This document shows, in pieces, positions 43,214 through 52,041 of a DNA stretch of 64,000 nucleotides (within the stretch, counting starts at the first letter, position 1; each line of letters begins with the position of its first letter). The stretch comes from Oxalobacteraceae bacterium CAVE-383. GTDB lineage: Bacteria; Pseudomonadota; Gammaproteobacteria; Burkholderiales; Burkholderiaceae_D. The position numbers and the translations under genes were made by a program. Location of the stretch: contig REGP01000002.1 in assembly GCA_004134995.1 (NCBI GenBank), positions 496,001 through 560,000 on the forward strand. Reading direction: 5' to 3'. The notes under the pieces were generated by a model. That model did not search any database, was not told the DNA's origin, and saw only the letters and a program-made list of their open reading frames with translations.

Positions 43214-44506
43214 ATGGCCGATAAACTTCCTTATATTGTTGACGACAACGAACGCAAGGTGTTCATGCTCAACCGCGAGGTGCATGTATCCGGGCAGATC
43301 CTCGAAGACGAAATGCGACTGGTCTTCGCCAAGTGCTGGATCTACGTCGGTCATGAGTCGGAACTGCAAAAGCCGGGCGACTTCGTCACGCGCCGCGTGG
43401 CCGGACGTCCGGTCATCTTCGTGCGCGATGCTTCCGGCACCGTGCAATGCCATTTCAATACCTGCCGCCACCGCGGCGCCATCGTCAGCACCGTGCCCAA
43501 GGGCAACGCGCGCCGCTTCTTCTGCGTGTATCACGGCTGGAGCTACAAGAACGACGGCACGCTGGGCGGCGTTCCGGGCGACGATGCCTATGGCGAACAT
43601 TTCGACAAGAAAGACCTGGGCCTGAAAAAGCCCGCGCGTTTCGAGTCCTATCGCGGCTTCTGGTTCATGAGCCTGGACAAGGACATCGTGCCGCTGGCCG
43701 AATACCTGGGCCGCGCCACCGAATACATCGATCTGGTGATCGATCAGTCGCCGTCCGGCACGATGGAAGTCATCGAAGGCACCCAGGATTACGACGTCGA
43801 AGCCAACTGGAAGCTGATGGTCGAAAACAGCGTCGATGATTATCACCTGCCGACCACGCATTCGACCTGGCTCAACTTCATGAAGAATTCCGGCGTCTCG
43901 GTCGAGCAGCCGAAGGAAGCCGGCCTGGTCCTGCCGACCAAAGGCTACGCCATCGAACTCGGCAACGGCCACTTCACCACCGACAACGTGAATTTCCGCG
44001 GCCGGCCTGTCGCCAAATGGATTCCGCTGTTCGGCGAAGAAGCGAAGGCCGAGATCGACGAGATCCGCGCCGAACTGGTGCAGCGCCTGGGCCCTGAACG
44101 CGCCACGCGCGTGGCCGACACCAACCGCAATCTGGTGATTTTCCCGAATCTGGTGATCAATGACGGCTCGTCGGTGACGATCCGCACCTTCTTCCCCGAA
44201 GGCCCGACGCGCATGCACGTGACGGCCTGGGCGCTGGGTCCGAAAGAAGAAACCGAGTCCGCGCGCGCGCGCCGCCTGGATGCGTTCCTGACCTTCTACG
44301 GCCCCGGCGGATTCGCCACGCCGGACGATGTCGAGGCGCTGGAACTGGTGCAGCAAGGGCTGGCCAACTGGAAGGACGACCCATGGTCGGAAATGTCGCG
44401 CGGCATGGCCAAGTCCGATGACGACCATCAGCTCAACAGCGATGAGCATCACCTGCGCACGTTTTGGCGGCACTGGAACAAATTGATGACGGAAGATAAA
44501 GCATGA
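43214..44506 (+). CDS. aromatic-ring-hydroxylating dioxygenase, alpha subunit
   Basis: The 430-residue protein has a Rieske [2Fe-2S] site (CRHRGA ... CVYHGW, about 80-105) and the mononuclear iron site DDYHLPTTH (about 212-220), completed by a later Asp. This identifies the catalytic subunit of a Rieske non-haem iron oxygenase. The general style resembles benzoate/terephthalate/cumate-type oxygenases, but I cannot name the substrate. The ATG at 43214 is used rather than an upstream frame. The stop overlaps the beta-subunit start (ATGA). Confidence 0.92.
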   Translation: MADKLPYIVDDNERKVFMLNREVHVSGQILEDEMRLVFAKCWIYVGHESELQKPGDFVTRRVAGRPVIFVRDASGTVQCHFNTCRHRGAIVSTVPKGNARRFFCVYHGWSYKNDGTLGGVPGDDAYGEHFDKKDLGLKKPARFESYRGFWFMSLDKDIVPLAEYLGRATEYIDLVIDQSPSGTMEVIEGTQDYDVEANWKLMVENSVDDYHLPTTHSTWLNFMKNSGVSVEQPKEAGLVLPTKGYAIELGNGHFTTDNVNFRGRPVAKWIPLFGEEAKAEIDEIRAELVQRLGPERATRVADTNRNLVIFPNLVINDGSSVTIRTFFPEGPTRMHVTAWALGPKEETESARARRLDAFLTFYGPGGFATPDDVEALELVQQGLANWKDDPWSEMSRGMAKSDDDHQLNSDEHHLRTFWRHWNKLMTEDKA

Positions 44507-45009
44507 ACGACATATTGAAGCAGGCCGGCGCCATCGCGCGCGCCGAGGTGGAAGATTTCCTGTACATGGAAGCCGATCTGCTGGACGAGTGGAAGCTCGA
44601 CGACTGGCTCAAGCTGCTGACCGAAGATGCCGAATATTTCGTGCCGTCGAACGATGCGCTGGAGGGCAATCACCGCACTTCGCTGTTTACGATTGCCGAC
44701 AACGCCGAGCGCATCCGGCAGCGCGTGATCCGCCTCAACGATCCGAACTGCCATGCCGAATTCCCGCAGTCGCGCACGCGGCGCCTGATTACCAACGTGC
44801 GCATCATCGAAAGCGATGCCGGCAGCGTGACGGCGACCGCGAATTTCGTCTGCTACCGCTATCGCCGCTACGAGCGGATCCGCGAATACGTCGGCAAGTA
44901 TCGCTACATATTGAAGCGGACCGACGCCGGCCTGCGCATTCGCGAGCGCCGCGTATTCATGGACGCGCACGAACTGGCCTCGCTGGGCTCGGTAAGTTTC
45001 ATTTTGTAA
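44503..45009 (+). CDS. aromatic-ring-hydroxylating dioxygenase, beta subunit
   Basis: The 168-residue protein has the SnoaL-like cone fold of dioxygenase small subunits, with DDWLKLLTEDAEYFVP and the VTATANFVCYRYR strand. The beta subunit is structural. It overlaps the alpha gene and precedes the ferredoxin gene. Confidence 0.92.
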   Translation: MNDILKQAGAIARAEVEDFLYMEADLLDEWKLDDWLKLLTEDAEYFVPSNDALEGNHRTSLFTIADNAERIRQRVIRLNDPNCHAEFPQSRTRRLITNVRIIESDAGSVTATANFVCYRYRRYERIREYVGKYRYILKRTDAGLRIRERRVFMDAHELASLGSVSFIL

Positions 45010-45038
45010 TTTGCAACGCAATAGAACGGAAAGTTTTT

Positions 45039-45365
45039 ATGAGTGAAACATGCCATCGTATTTGCCCGCTCAAGGATCTGGCGGTCAATTCGATCCAGAA
45101 GTTCGATATCGACGGCAATCCCGTCGCCATCTACAACATCGACGGTGCGGTGTACGCCACCGATGACACCTGCACGCATGGCCTGTCGAGCCTGTCCAAG
45201 GGCGAGCTCGACGGCGACGTGGTCGAATGCAGCCTGCATTTCGGGGCGTTCCATGTGCCTACCGGCAAGCCGGTAGGCGCGCCTTGTTCAGTCCCGCTGC
45301 GGATTTACCGCACCGAAGTGGTCGATGGCGTGGTGCAGTTGTACCGCGACGCCGACGCCAAATAA
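45039..45365 (+). CDS. Rieske-type ferredoxin component
   Basis: The 108-residue protein carries CTHG ... CSLHFGAF, the Rieske ligands, with no other domain. It should carry electrons to the dioxygenase alpha subunit. No dedicated ferredoxin reductase follows; the VanB-like reductase 3.4 kb downstream is the only reductase in the cluster. The start at 45039 has GGAAAG upstream. Confidence 0.93.
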   Translation: MSETCHRICPLKDLAVNSIQKFDIDGNPVAIYNIDGAVYATDDTCTHGLSSLSKGELDGDVVECSLHFGAFHVPTGKPVGAPCSVPLRIYRTEVVDGVVQLYRDADAK

Positions 45366-45383
45366 CATACAGGAAAAGACACG

Positions 45384-46424
45384 ATGACAATCAAGCCGCA
45401 TCCGGATTACAAGCGCATCGCAACGGAAGAAGCGTTCGCGCCGAAGGAAATGTTCGACATCTACCGCAAGATCCTGGCCGGTCCGGATCCGGACCCGGGC
45501 TTCGTGAGCCTGCTGGGTTTCTACATGAGCAGCCAGAGCGAGCGCGCCAAACACATCATCCGCTGCCTGTCGGACCTGGACCAGATCCGCCTGCAGCATA
45601 TGGACGATACCGGCATCGACCGCCAAGTGATTGCCTTGACCTCGCCGGGCGTGCAGATCATGGATACGGATACGGCCGTATCGTTCGCCAAGCTGGCCAA
45701 CGATCAATTGGCGGAGGCGGTGAAACGCCATCCGACGCGTTTCTCGGGCATGGTGGCGATCGCGCCGCAGAATCCGCAAGAAGCGGCCAAGGAAATCGAA
45801 CGCGGCATCGGCCTGGGCCTGACCGGCGTGATCGTCAATTCGCATACGCACGGCGAGTACCTGTCGGACCAGAAGTTCTGGGATATCTTCGCGGCAGCCG
45901 AAGCGGCCGACACGCCGATCTACCTGCACCCGAACACGCCGCCGCGCAATATGATCCAGCCGTTCCTGGAATGCGGCCTGGACGGCGCGATCTATGGCTT
46001 CGGCGTGGAAACCGGCCTGCATGCCTTGCGCATCATTACCGCCGGCGTGTTCGACCGTTTCCCGAAACTGCAGATGGTCATCGGCCACATGGGCGAAGCA
46101 TTGCCGTTCTGGTCGTATCGCCTGGACTACATGCACCAGGCGACGGTGAAATCGGACCGCTATCCGACCGTGCGGGCGTTGAAGAAGAAGCCGAGCGATT
46201 ATCTGAAAGAGAATTTCTACATCACCAACAGCGGCATGGCGTGGCAGCCGGCGATCAAGTTCACGCAGGAAACGCTGGGCGTGGACCGGGTGCTGTACGC
46301 GATGGATTATCCGTACCAGTATTCGGCCGATGAAGTGGTGAGCCTGGACGGCATGGACATGAGCGCCGCGAACAAGAAGGCGTTCTTCCAGACCAATGCG
46401 GAAAAAGTCTTCAAGATCAAGTAA
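45384..46424 (+). CDS. LigW-like aromatic acid decarboxylase (amidohydrolase superfamily), copy 1
   Basis: The 346-residue protein is strongly similar, as far as I recall the sequence, to 5-carboxyvanillate decarboxylase LigW of sphingomonads: RIATEEAFA, LTSPGVQ, FGVETG, GHMGEALPFW, MDYPYQY and FFQTNAEK. Likely metal ligands E15, H182 and D308, with H235, R54 and R246, correspond to the LigW active-site residues. Such enzymes remove a ring carboxyl without redox. The gene is almost identical to 49844-50884: one residue differs (Pro5 here, Leu5 there). Confidence 0.88.
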   Translation: MTIKPHPDYKRIATEEAFAPKEMFDIYRKILAGPDPDPGFVSLLGFYMSSQSERAKHIIRCLSDLDQIRLQHMDDTGIDRQVIALTSPGVQIMDTDTAVSFAKLANDQLAEAVKRHPTRFSGMVAIAPQNPQEAAKEIERGIGLGLTGVIVNSHTHGEYLSDQKFWDIFAAAEAADTPIYLHPNTPPRNMIQPFLECGLDGAIYGFGVETGLHALRIITAGVFDRFPKLQMVIGHMGEALPFWSYRLDYMHQATVKSDRYPTVRALKKKPSDYLKENFYITNSGMAWQPAIKFTQETLGVDRVLYAMDYPYQYSADEVVSLDGMDMSAANKKAFFQTNAEKVFKIK

Positions 46425-46516
46425 CAGTAACAACGAACAGCACGCACGATAACGAAAAGCCGGCCGCAGAGCCGGCGCCAACGACCAATTCAAGAATTGT
46501 TCCTGAGGAGACATCC

Positions 46517-47548
46517 ATGACTTTCCTGCGCAACGTCTGGTACGTAGCGGCACTGGACACCGAAGTCGGACGCGAAATGCTGACCCGCACCATTCTGAAC
46601 GAAGCGGTGGTGATGTACCGAAAAGAGAACGGCGAGCCGGTCGCGATCCAGGATCGCTGCCCGCATCGTTTCGCGCCGTTGAGCCGCGGCACCCTGGTCG
46701 GCGACAATGTCCAGTGCGCCTATCACGGCCTGCAATTCGACTGCAGCGGCAAATGCGTGCTGAACCCGCACGGCGACGGCAAGATTCCGCAAGCCGCGCG
46801 CGTCAAACATTATCCGTTCATCCAGCGTCATGGCCTGATGTGGATCTGGATGGGCCCTGAAGATCGCGCCGATCCCGACCTGATCCCGCGCTATTACAGC
46901 CACTTCGACAGCCCCGAATGGAAGACCGTCCGCGGCCACAGTTATCAGGACGCGAATTATCAGCTGATCGCCGACAACCTGCTCGACCTGAGCCACGACC
47001 AGTTCCTGCATGCGAACTACCATCGCAAGGATACCTTCCTGACCACGCCGCACGAAGTGTTCGAAGAAGGCCGGCAGGTGGTCAGCAGCCGCAAGGTATT
47101 GAACCAGGTCACCTCGGATGCGTTCGCCGGCAACCTGCCGGACCCGAGCGTGCCGGTCGATCAGTGGAAGATCATGAAATGGGAAGCGCCCGGCTATTTC
47201 CTGCTGGAAGTCGGCGTGCGGCCGAGCGTCAATCCGGACGGCATCGAATTGAGCAAGCGCAATGCGCACATTCTGACGCCGGCCACCGAAACGTCGACCA
47301 ATTATTACTTCGTCAATGCGCGCAATTATCAGCGCGACGATGAAAAGGTCGACGCCCAGATCCGCGAATGGCAGCGCATCGGCTTCGGCGAGCAGGACAA
47401 GCCGATGATCGAAGCGATCCAGCAAGTGATGGGCCCGGCCGATCTGTTCGACATGAATCCGATCCTGTTGTCGGTCGACGGCGCCGCGATCCGCGCGCGC
47501 AGGGCATTGGCGAAACTCTTGAAAGCACAGGAGGAATCGGAGAAATAG
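46517..47548 (+). CDS. Rieske oxygenase, vanillate O-demethylase (VanA)-like
   Basis: The 343-residue single-subunit oxygenase begins FLRNVWYVAALD and has Rieske ligands CPHRFAPLS ... CAYHGLQFD, then the iron site DNLLDLSHDQFLH. The layout and the C-terminal LSVDGAAIRARR match VanA, which demethylates vanillate to protocatechuate and formaldehyde. A demethylase for another methoxy-aromatic acid is equally possible. GAGGAG precedes the start. The partner reductase lies 1.2 kb downstream beyond a binding-protein gene. Confidence 0.87.
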   Translation: MTFLRNVWYVAALDTEVGREMLTRTILNEAVVMYRKENGEPVAIQDRCPHRFAPLSRGTLVGDNVQCAYHGLQFDCSGKCVLNPHGDGKIPQAARVKHYPFIQRHGLMWIWMGPEDRADPDLIPRYYSHFDSPEWKTVRGHSYQDANYQLIADNLLDLSHDQFLHANYHRKDTFLTTPHEVFEEGRQVVSSRKVLNQVTSDAFAGNLPDPSVPVDQWKIMKWEAPGYFLLEVGVRPSVNPDGIELSKRNAHILTPATETSTNYYFVNARNYQRDDEKVDAQIREWQRIGFGEQDKPMIEAIQQVMGPADLFDMNPILLSVDGAAIRARRALAKLLKAQEESEK

Positions 47549-47651
47549 TCCAGGCAAAAACCGCGGCAGCGGTGGCGGCATGCAGTAAGGCAATACGATG
47601 GAGACAAAGTACAGAAAGCAATCGACGTAATTTCTACAAAAGGAAAGATCG

Positions 47652-48689
47652 ATGAAGAACGTAATGCGCATGTTTGCAGTGTCGGCCCTGTTGCTGGGAT
47701 CGAGCACTATTTTTGCCCAGGAGCTGGCGAACTATACCGGCGCCGACCGCACCGAACGCCTGATCGAAGCGGCCAAGAAGGAAGGCACGCTGACCTTATA
47801 TACGCCGACGCCGGCCGAGTATATGCGTCTGCTGACCGAGCCGTTCGAGAAGAAATACGGCATCAAGGTCGTTACCTGGCGGGCCTTGTCGGAGCAGGTG
47901 CTGCAGCGCACGATCCAGGAAGCGCGCGCCAACAAGAATACCGTCGACGTGGTGCAGAACCTGGCGGTGTCGATGGAAGCGCTGCACCGGGAGTCGCTGT
48001 TGATGCCGGTGAATTCGCCGTACGTCAAGAACCTGATTCCGGATGCGGTGCCGGCGCATCACGAATGGGTGCCGACCATGCACTATGTGTATGCGCAGGC
48101 ATATAACACCGGCAAGGTGAAGAAGGAAGATTTGCCGAAGACGTACAACGATCTGCTCGATCCGAAATGGAACGGCAAGCTGGCCATGGAGAGCGGCGAT
48201 TACGACTGGTTCGATGAAGTCGTCAAGGAAATGGGCGAGAAGAACGGCAAGGCGTTTTTCTGCAAGCTCGGCGCCAACGGCCTGTCGCTGCGCAACGGCC
48301 ATTCGCTGCTGACCAGCCTGGTGGCCTCCGGCGAAGTGCCGATGGGGCTGACGCTGTATCAGTACAACCCGGCGCAGATGAAGGCCAAGGGCGCGCCGAT
48401 CGACTGGTTCGTGATCGAGCCGGCGATTGCAATCAATGACGGCATCGGGATTCCGAAAAAGGCGCCGCATCCGAACGCAGCCCTGCTGTTCTACGACTAC
48501 ATGCTGAGCGACGAAGGGCAGGCGACGCTGGCGAAAATCGGTTACGTGCCGACCAGCACCAAGGTCGAATCGCCGATGAAAGGCATCAAGATCAAGCGCC
48601 TGAATCCGGTTGAACTGCTGGACGGCGCCGAAAAGGGCCAGGCGATGTTCAACGATATCGTCGTCAACCGGAGCGGTTGCGGCAAATAG
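47652..48689 (+). CDS. periplasmic ABC-type substrate-binding protein (orphan, FbpA-like fold)
   Basis: The 345-residue protein has a signal peptide (cleavage near FAQ, residue 24) and a type-2 periplasmic binding fold of the kind used for iron(III), sulfate and similar small anions (LYTPTPAEYMRLLTEPFEKKYGI). No ABC permease or ATPase gene is found anywhere in the catabolic cluster. It is related to the protein at 59507-60631: both carry the (Y/K)GADR..RL.E.A(K/R)KEGT opening. Ligand unknown; an aromatic acid is a reasonable guess from context. Confidence 0.85.
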   Translation: MKNVMRMFAVSALLLGSSTIFAQELANYTGADRTERLIEAAKKEGTLTLYTPTPAEYMRLLTEPFEKKYGIKVVTWRALSEQVLQRTIQEARANKNTVDVVQNLAVSMEALHRESLLMPVNSPYVKNLIPDAVPAHHEWVPTMHYVYAQAYNTGKVKKEDLPKTYNDLLDPKWNGKLAMESGDYDWFDEVVKEMGEKNGKAFFCKLGANGLSLRNGHSLLTSLVASGEVPMGLTLYQYNPAQMKAKGAPIDWFVIEPAIAINDGIGIPKKAPHPNAALLFYDYMLSDEGQATLAKIGYVPTSTKVESPMKGIKIKRLNPVELLDGAEKGQAMFNDIVVNRSGCGK

Positions 48690-48779
48690 CGGCAGGCTTG
48701 GCGTGAATCGAATGCGCCGGTGAACGCATTTGCGGGTCATCGGCGAATTTATTGAGAATTATTGGTTAAGGAAGCGCAA

Positions 48780-49763
48780 GTGGAAGCGAAGACATTAGCG
48801 GTACGCGTGAGCAAAATCCGGGACGAGGCGATCGACATCAAGTCGTTCGAGCTGGTCGCCGTCGACGGCAAGTCCTTGCCGGCTTTTATTCCAGGCTCGC
48901 ATATCGATGTGCACATCGGCGCGCCTGGCGGCATCATTCGCCAGTATTCGCTGTGCAACGGCCCGGCGACAGCAAAGGATGCGCCCGATCATTACCTGAT
49001 CGCGGTAAAGAAGGAAGCCGCCTCGCGCGGCGGTTCGCAGGCCATGCATGAGCAGGTCAAGGAGGGCGACGTGCTGCAGATCAGCGCGCCGCGCAATAAT
49101 TTCGAACTGCGGCCGGAAGCCGGCCGGCACGTGCTGATCGGCGGCGGTATCGGCATTACGCCGCTGCTCAGCATGGCGCGCCATTTGCTGGCCTCGGGCG
49201 CCGACTTCGAGATCAACTATTTCAGCCGCTCGATCAAGCACACCGCCTTTCACGAATTGCTGTCGGCGCCTGAATTCAAGGGCAAGGTCGCCTTCCATTA
49301 CGCCATCGAACCGGATTCGATCAAAGCCTATCTGCGCAATCTGCTGTGGGAACGGCCGAAGGACGGCCATCTTTATCTGTGCGGTCCGGGACCGTTCATG
49401 GATACGGTGCAGGACGTGGCCGCCGCCACCTGGCCGCCGCAAACGGTGCATCTGGAATATTTTGCCGCCGACGCTTCGGCCCTGGCCGGCCCGCAGGACG
49501 CATTCGAAGTGGTGCTGGCCCGCAGCGGCGGGACCTACACCGTTCCCGCGGGCGAAAGCATCGTCGAAGCGCTGGCGCGCAACGGCATCCAGGTCGACGT
49601 GTCATGCGAGCAGGGCGTCTGCGGCACTTGCCTGACCGGCGTGCTGGAGGGAACGCCCGATCACAAGGATGTTTATCTCGACGACGAGGAACGGAAAGCC
49701 TGCGACAAGATCATGCCCTGCGTTTCGCGCTCCTTGAGTCCGAAGCTTGTGCTCGATCTTTAA
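48780..49763 (+). CDS. VanB-like oxidoreductase (FMN/NAD and [2Fe-2S])
   Basis: The 327-residue protein has an N-terminal flavin domain (RQYSLCNGP), an NAD domain (GGGIGITPLLSMAR, LCGPGPFM) and a C-terminal plant-type ferredoxin with CEQGVCGTC and a fourth Cys near 313. This is the class IA reductase layout of VanB and phthalate dioxygenase reductase. The GTG at 48780, with AAGGA upstream, is preferred to TTG at 48762. It probably serves the VanA-like oxygenase and perhaps also the two-subunit dioxygenase. Confidence 0.92.
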   Translation: MEAKTLAVRVSKIRDEAIDIKSFELVAVDGKSLPAFIPGSHIDVHIGAPGGIIRQYSLCNGPATAKDAPDHYLIAVKKEAASRGGSQAMHEQVKEGDVLQISAPRNNFELRPEAGRHVLIGGGIGITPLLSMARHLLASGADFEINYFSRSIKHTAFHELLSAPEFKGKVAFHYAIEPDSIKAYLRNLLWERPKDGHLYLCGPGPFMDTVQDVAAATWPPQTVHLEYFAADASALAGPQDAFEVVLARSGGTYTVPAGESIVEALARNGIQVDVSCEQGVCGTCLTGVLEGTPDHKDVYLDDEERKACDKIMPCVSRSLSPKLVLDL

Positions 49764-49843
49764 TGCATATTCCCCTACTCGCTCACTCATTCGCTCACTC
49801 ACTCATCCACTAATCAATTGATCAACACATAGGAAAAAAGACG

Positions 49844-50884
49844 ATGACAATCAAACTGCATCCGGATTACAAGCGCATAGCCACGGAAGAAGCGTTCGCG
49901 CCGAAGGAAATGTTCGACATCTACCGCAAGATTCTGGCCGGTCCGGATCCGGACCCGGGTTTCGTGAGCCTGCTGGGTTTCTACATGAGCAGCCAGAGCG
50001 AGCGCGCCAAACACATCATCCGCTGCCTGTCGGACCTGGACCAGATCCGCCTGCAGCATATGGACGACACCGGCATCGACCGGCAGGTGATTGCGCTGAC
50101 CTCGCCGGGCGTGCAGATCATGGATACGGATACGGCCGTATCGTTCGCCAAGCTGGCCAACGATCAATTGGCGGAGGCGGTGAAACGCCATCCGACCCGT
50201 TTCTCGGGCATGGTGGCGATCGCGCCGCAGAATCCGCAAGAAGCGGCCAAGGAAATCGAACGCGGCATCGGCCTGGGCCTGACCGGCGTGATCGTCAATT
50301 CGCATACGCACGGCGAATACCTGTCGGACCAGAAGTTCTGGGATATCTTCGCGGCAGCCGAAGCGGCCGACACCCCGATCTACCTGCACCCGAACACGCC
50401 GCCACGCAATATGATCCAGCCGTTCCTGGAATGCGGCCTGGACGGCGCGATCTACGGCTTCGGCGTGGAAACCGGCCTGCATGCCCTGCGCATCATCACC
50501 GCCGGCGTGTTCGACCGTTTCCCGAAACTGCAGATGGTCATCGGCCACATGGGCGAAGCATTGCCGTTCTGGTCGTATCGCCTGGACTACATGCACCAGG
50601 CGACGGTGAAATCGGACCGCTATCCGACCGTGCGGGCGTTGAAGAAGAAGCCGAGCGATTATCTGAAAGAGAATTTCTACATCACCAACAGCGGCATGGC
50701 GTGGCAGCCGGCGATCAAGTTCACGCAGGAAACGCTGGGCGTGGACCGGGTGCTGTACGCGATGGATTATCCGTACCAGTATTCGGCCGATGAAGTGGTG
50801 AGCCTGGACGGCATGGACATGAGCGCCGCGAACAAGAAGGCGTTCTTCCAGACCAATGCGGAAAAAGTCTTCAAGATCAAGTAA
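49844..50884 (+). CDS. LigW-like aromatic acid decarboxylase, copy 2
   Basis: The 346-residue product equals copy 1 at every position except Leu5. By eye the two genes differ at about 18 of 1041 bases, all in the first ~650 bases; from 46038 and 50498 to the stop they are identical. Flanking sequence diverges immediately outside the genes apart from a shared leader (GGAAAA..GACG). This pattern suggests a recent duplication or gene conversion. Its position before the transporter genes differs from copy 1, so the copies may be expressed differently. Confidence 0.88.
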   Translation: MTIKLHPDYKRIATEEAFAPKEMFDIYRKILAGPDPDPGFVSLLGFYMSSQSERAKHIIRCLSDLDQIRLQHMDDTGIDRQVIALTSPGVQIMDTDTAVSFAKLANDQLAEAVKRHPTRFSGMVAIAPQNPQEAAKEIERGIGLGLTGVIVNSHTHGEYLSDQKFWDIFAAAEAADTPIYLHPNTPPRNMIQPFLECGLDGAIYGFGVETGLHALRIITAGVFDRFPKLQMVIGHMGEALPFWSYRLDYMHQATVKSDRYPTVRALKKKPSDYLKENFYITNSGMAWQPAIKFTQETLGVDRVLYAMDYPYQYSADEVVSLDGMDMSAANKKAFFQTNAEKVFKIK

Positions 50885-50913
50885 TTCAAGTAAAGGCAAC
50901 AACGGGCAGCAAG

Positions 50914-50968
50914 CCTTCGATACGCCGCATGCGCTGCATACCTTGTGCCGCGCAGGCCGTATCGAAGG
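50914..50968 (+). repeat. intra-operon inverted repeat before tctC
   Basis: CCTTCGATACG (50914-50924) and CGTATCGAAGG (50958-50968) form a perfect 11-bp stem with a 33-base structured loop. A second small inverted repeat CCGGA-GA-TCCGG (50996-51007) covers the Shine-Dalgarno of the next gene. No T run follows, so this looks like mRNA processing or attenuation rather than a simple terminator. Confidence 0.6.
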
Positions 50969-51011
50969 ATAAAAATCAAGGCAACACAAACCAAACCGGA
51001 GATCCGGAATC

Positions 51012-52001
51012 ATGAACATGACAATGACTCGTACCAAATCGCTGGCCGCCGCCGCAATCGGCCTGCTGTGCGCATTCACGCTGCCGTCGGTCTCGCAAGC
51101 CCAGACCTATCCCTCGCACCCGATTACCTTCGTCGTGCCATACACGCCGGGCACCACCGCCGACGTGCTGGCGCGCCTGCTCGGCGCCAAGATCACCCAG
51201 CAATGGAATGTGCCGGTGATCGTCGACAACCGCACCGGCGCCAGCGGCATCATCGGCACCCAATACGCCTTCAAGGCCGCGCCGGACGGCTATACCTTCC
51301 TGTTCGCCGCCACCTCCTACGGCACGTTGGCCGCGACCACGCCGAAGCTGCCTTACGACGCCGCCAAGGGTTTCACACCGGTCGCGCTGCTCGGCACCAG
51401 CGCCTTTACGCTGATCGTCAACAACAAGTTTCCCGCCAAGGATCTGAAGGAATTCGTCGCCCAGGTCAAGAAGCAGCCGGGCGTGATCAATTATGCGTCG
51501 CCGGGCCCCGGCAGCTCGCAGCATCTGGCGATGGAATTGTTCAAGCAGGAAACCGGCACCGACATGACCCACGTGCCTTACAAAGGCAGCGCCGGCGCGC
51601 TTAACGATCTGCTGGGCGGCCATGTGCAGGCCAGCGTGGTGGCGCTGCAGACGGCAACGCCGCTGGCCAAGGGCGGCGAAGTCCGCATGCTGGCGACCAT
51701 GGGCCGCAGCCGCGCGCCGACCTTCCCGCAAGTGCCGACCATGACCGAGCTCGGTTATCCGAACCTGGTGGTGGAAACCTGGTACGGCGTCATGGCGCCG
51801 GCCGGCATGCCTGCGCCGCTGGTGGCCAAGATGAATGCCGAAATCGACCAGTTGCTGAAAATGCCCGACATCAAGGAAGCCATGGCCAAGCAGGGCGTGG
51901 ATCCGGCCGGCGGCAGCCCCGACAAACTGGGCGCGCTGGTGGCGCGCGAGCTGAAGCTGTGGTCGCAGGTGGTCGCGCGCGGCAAGATCGACCTGAATTA
52001 A
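51012..52001 (+). CDS. tripartite tricarboxylate transporter binding protein TctC (Bug family), 1
   Basis: The 329-residue protein has a signal peptide (cleavage near SQAQ, residue 31) and the Bug/TctC fold: YPSHPITFVVPYTPGTTADVLAR, a VDNRTGASGIIG segment, and DGYTFLF. Such proteins deliver carboxylates, including aromatic acids, to TctAB. A second TctC lies downstream, with one TctB-TctA pair for both. Confidence 0.92.
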   Translation: MNMTMTRTKSLAAAAIGLLCAFTLPSVSQAQTYPSHPITFVVPYTPGTTADVLARLLGAKITQQWNVPVIVDNRTGASGIIGTQYAFKAAPDGYTFLFAATSYGTLAATTPKLPYDAAKGFTPVALLGTSAFTLIVNNKFPAKDLKEFVAQVKKQPGVINYASPGPGSSQHLAMELFKQETGTDMTHVPYKGSAGALNDLLGGHVQASVVALQTATPLAKGGEVRMLATMGRSRAPTFPQVPTMTELGYPNLVVETWYGVMAPAGMPAPLVAKMNAEIDQLLKMPDIKEAMAKQGVDPAGGSPDKLGALVARELKLWSQVVARGKIDLN

Positions 52002-52041
52002 TCAAGCCTTTATCAATGCAATCAACCTCCAAGGAAAACAA

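Noticed and set aside
49764..49843. CTCACTCATTCGCTCACTCACTCATC run after the VanB-like gene, looked like a repeat array
   Set aside because: A short imperfect CTCA/CTCATT run of under 35 bases with no spacer structure; not a CRISPR.
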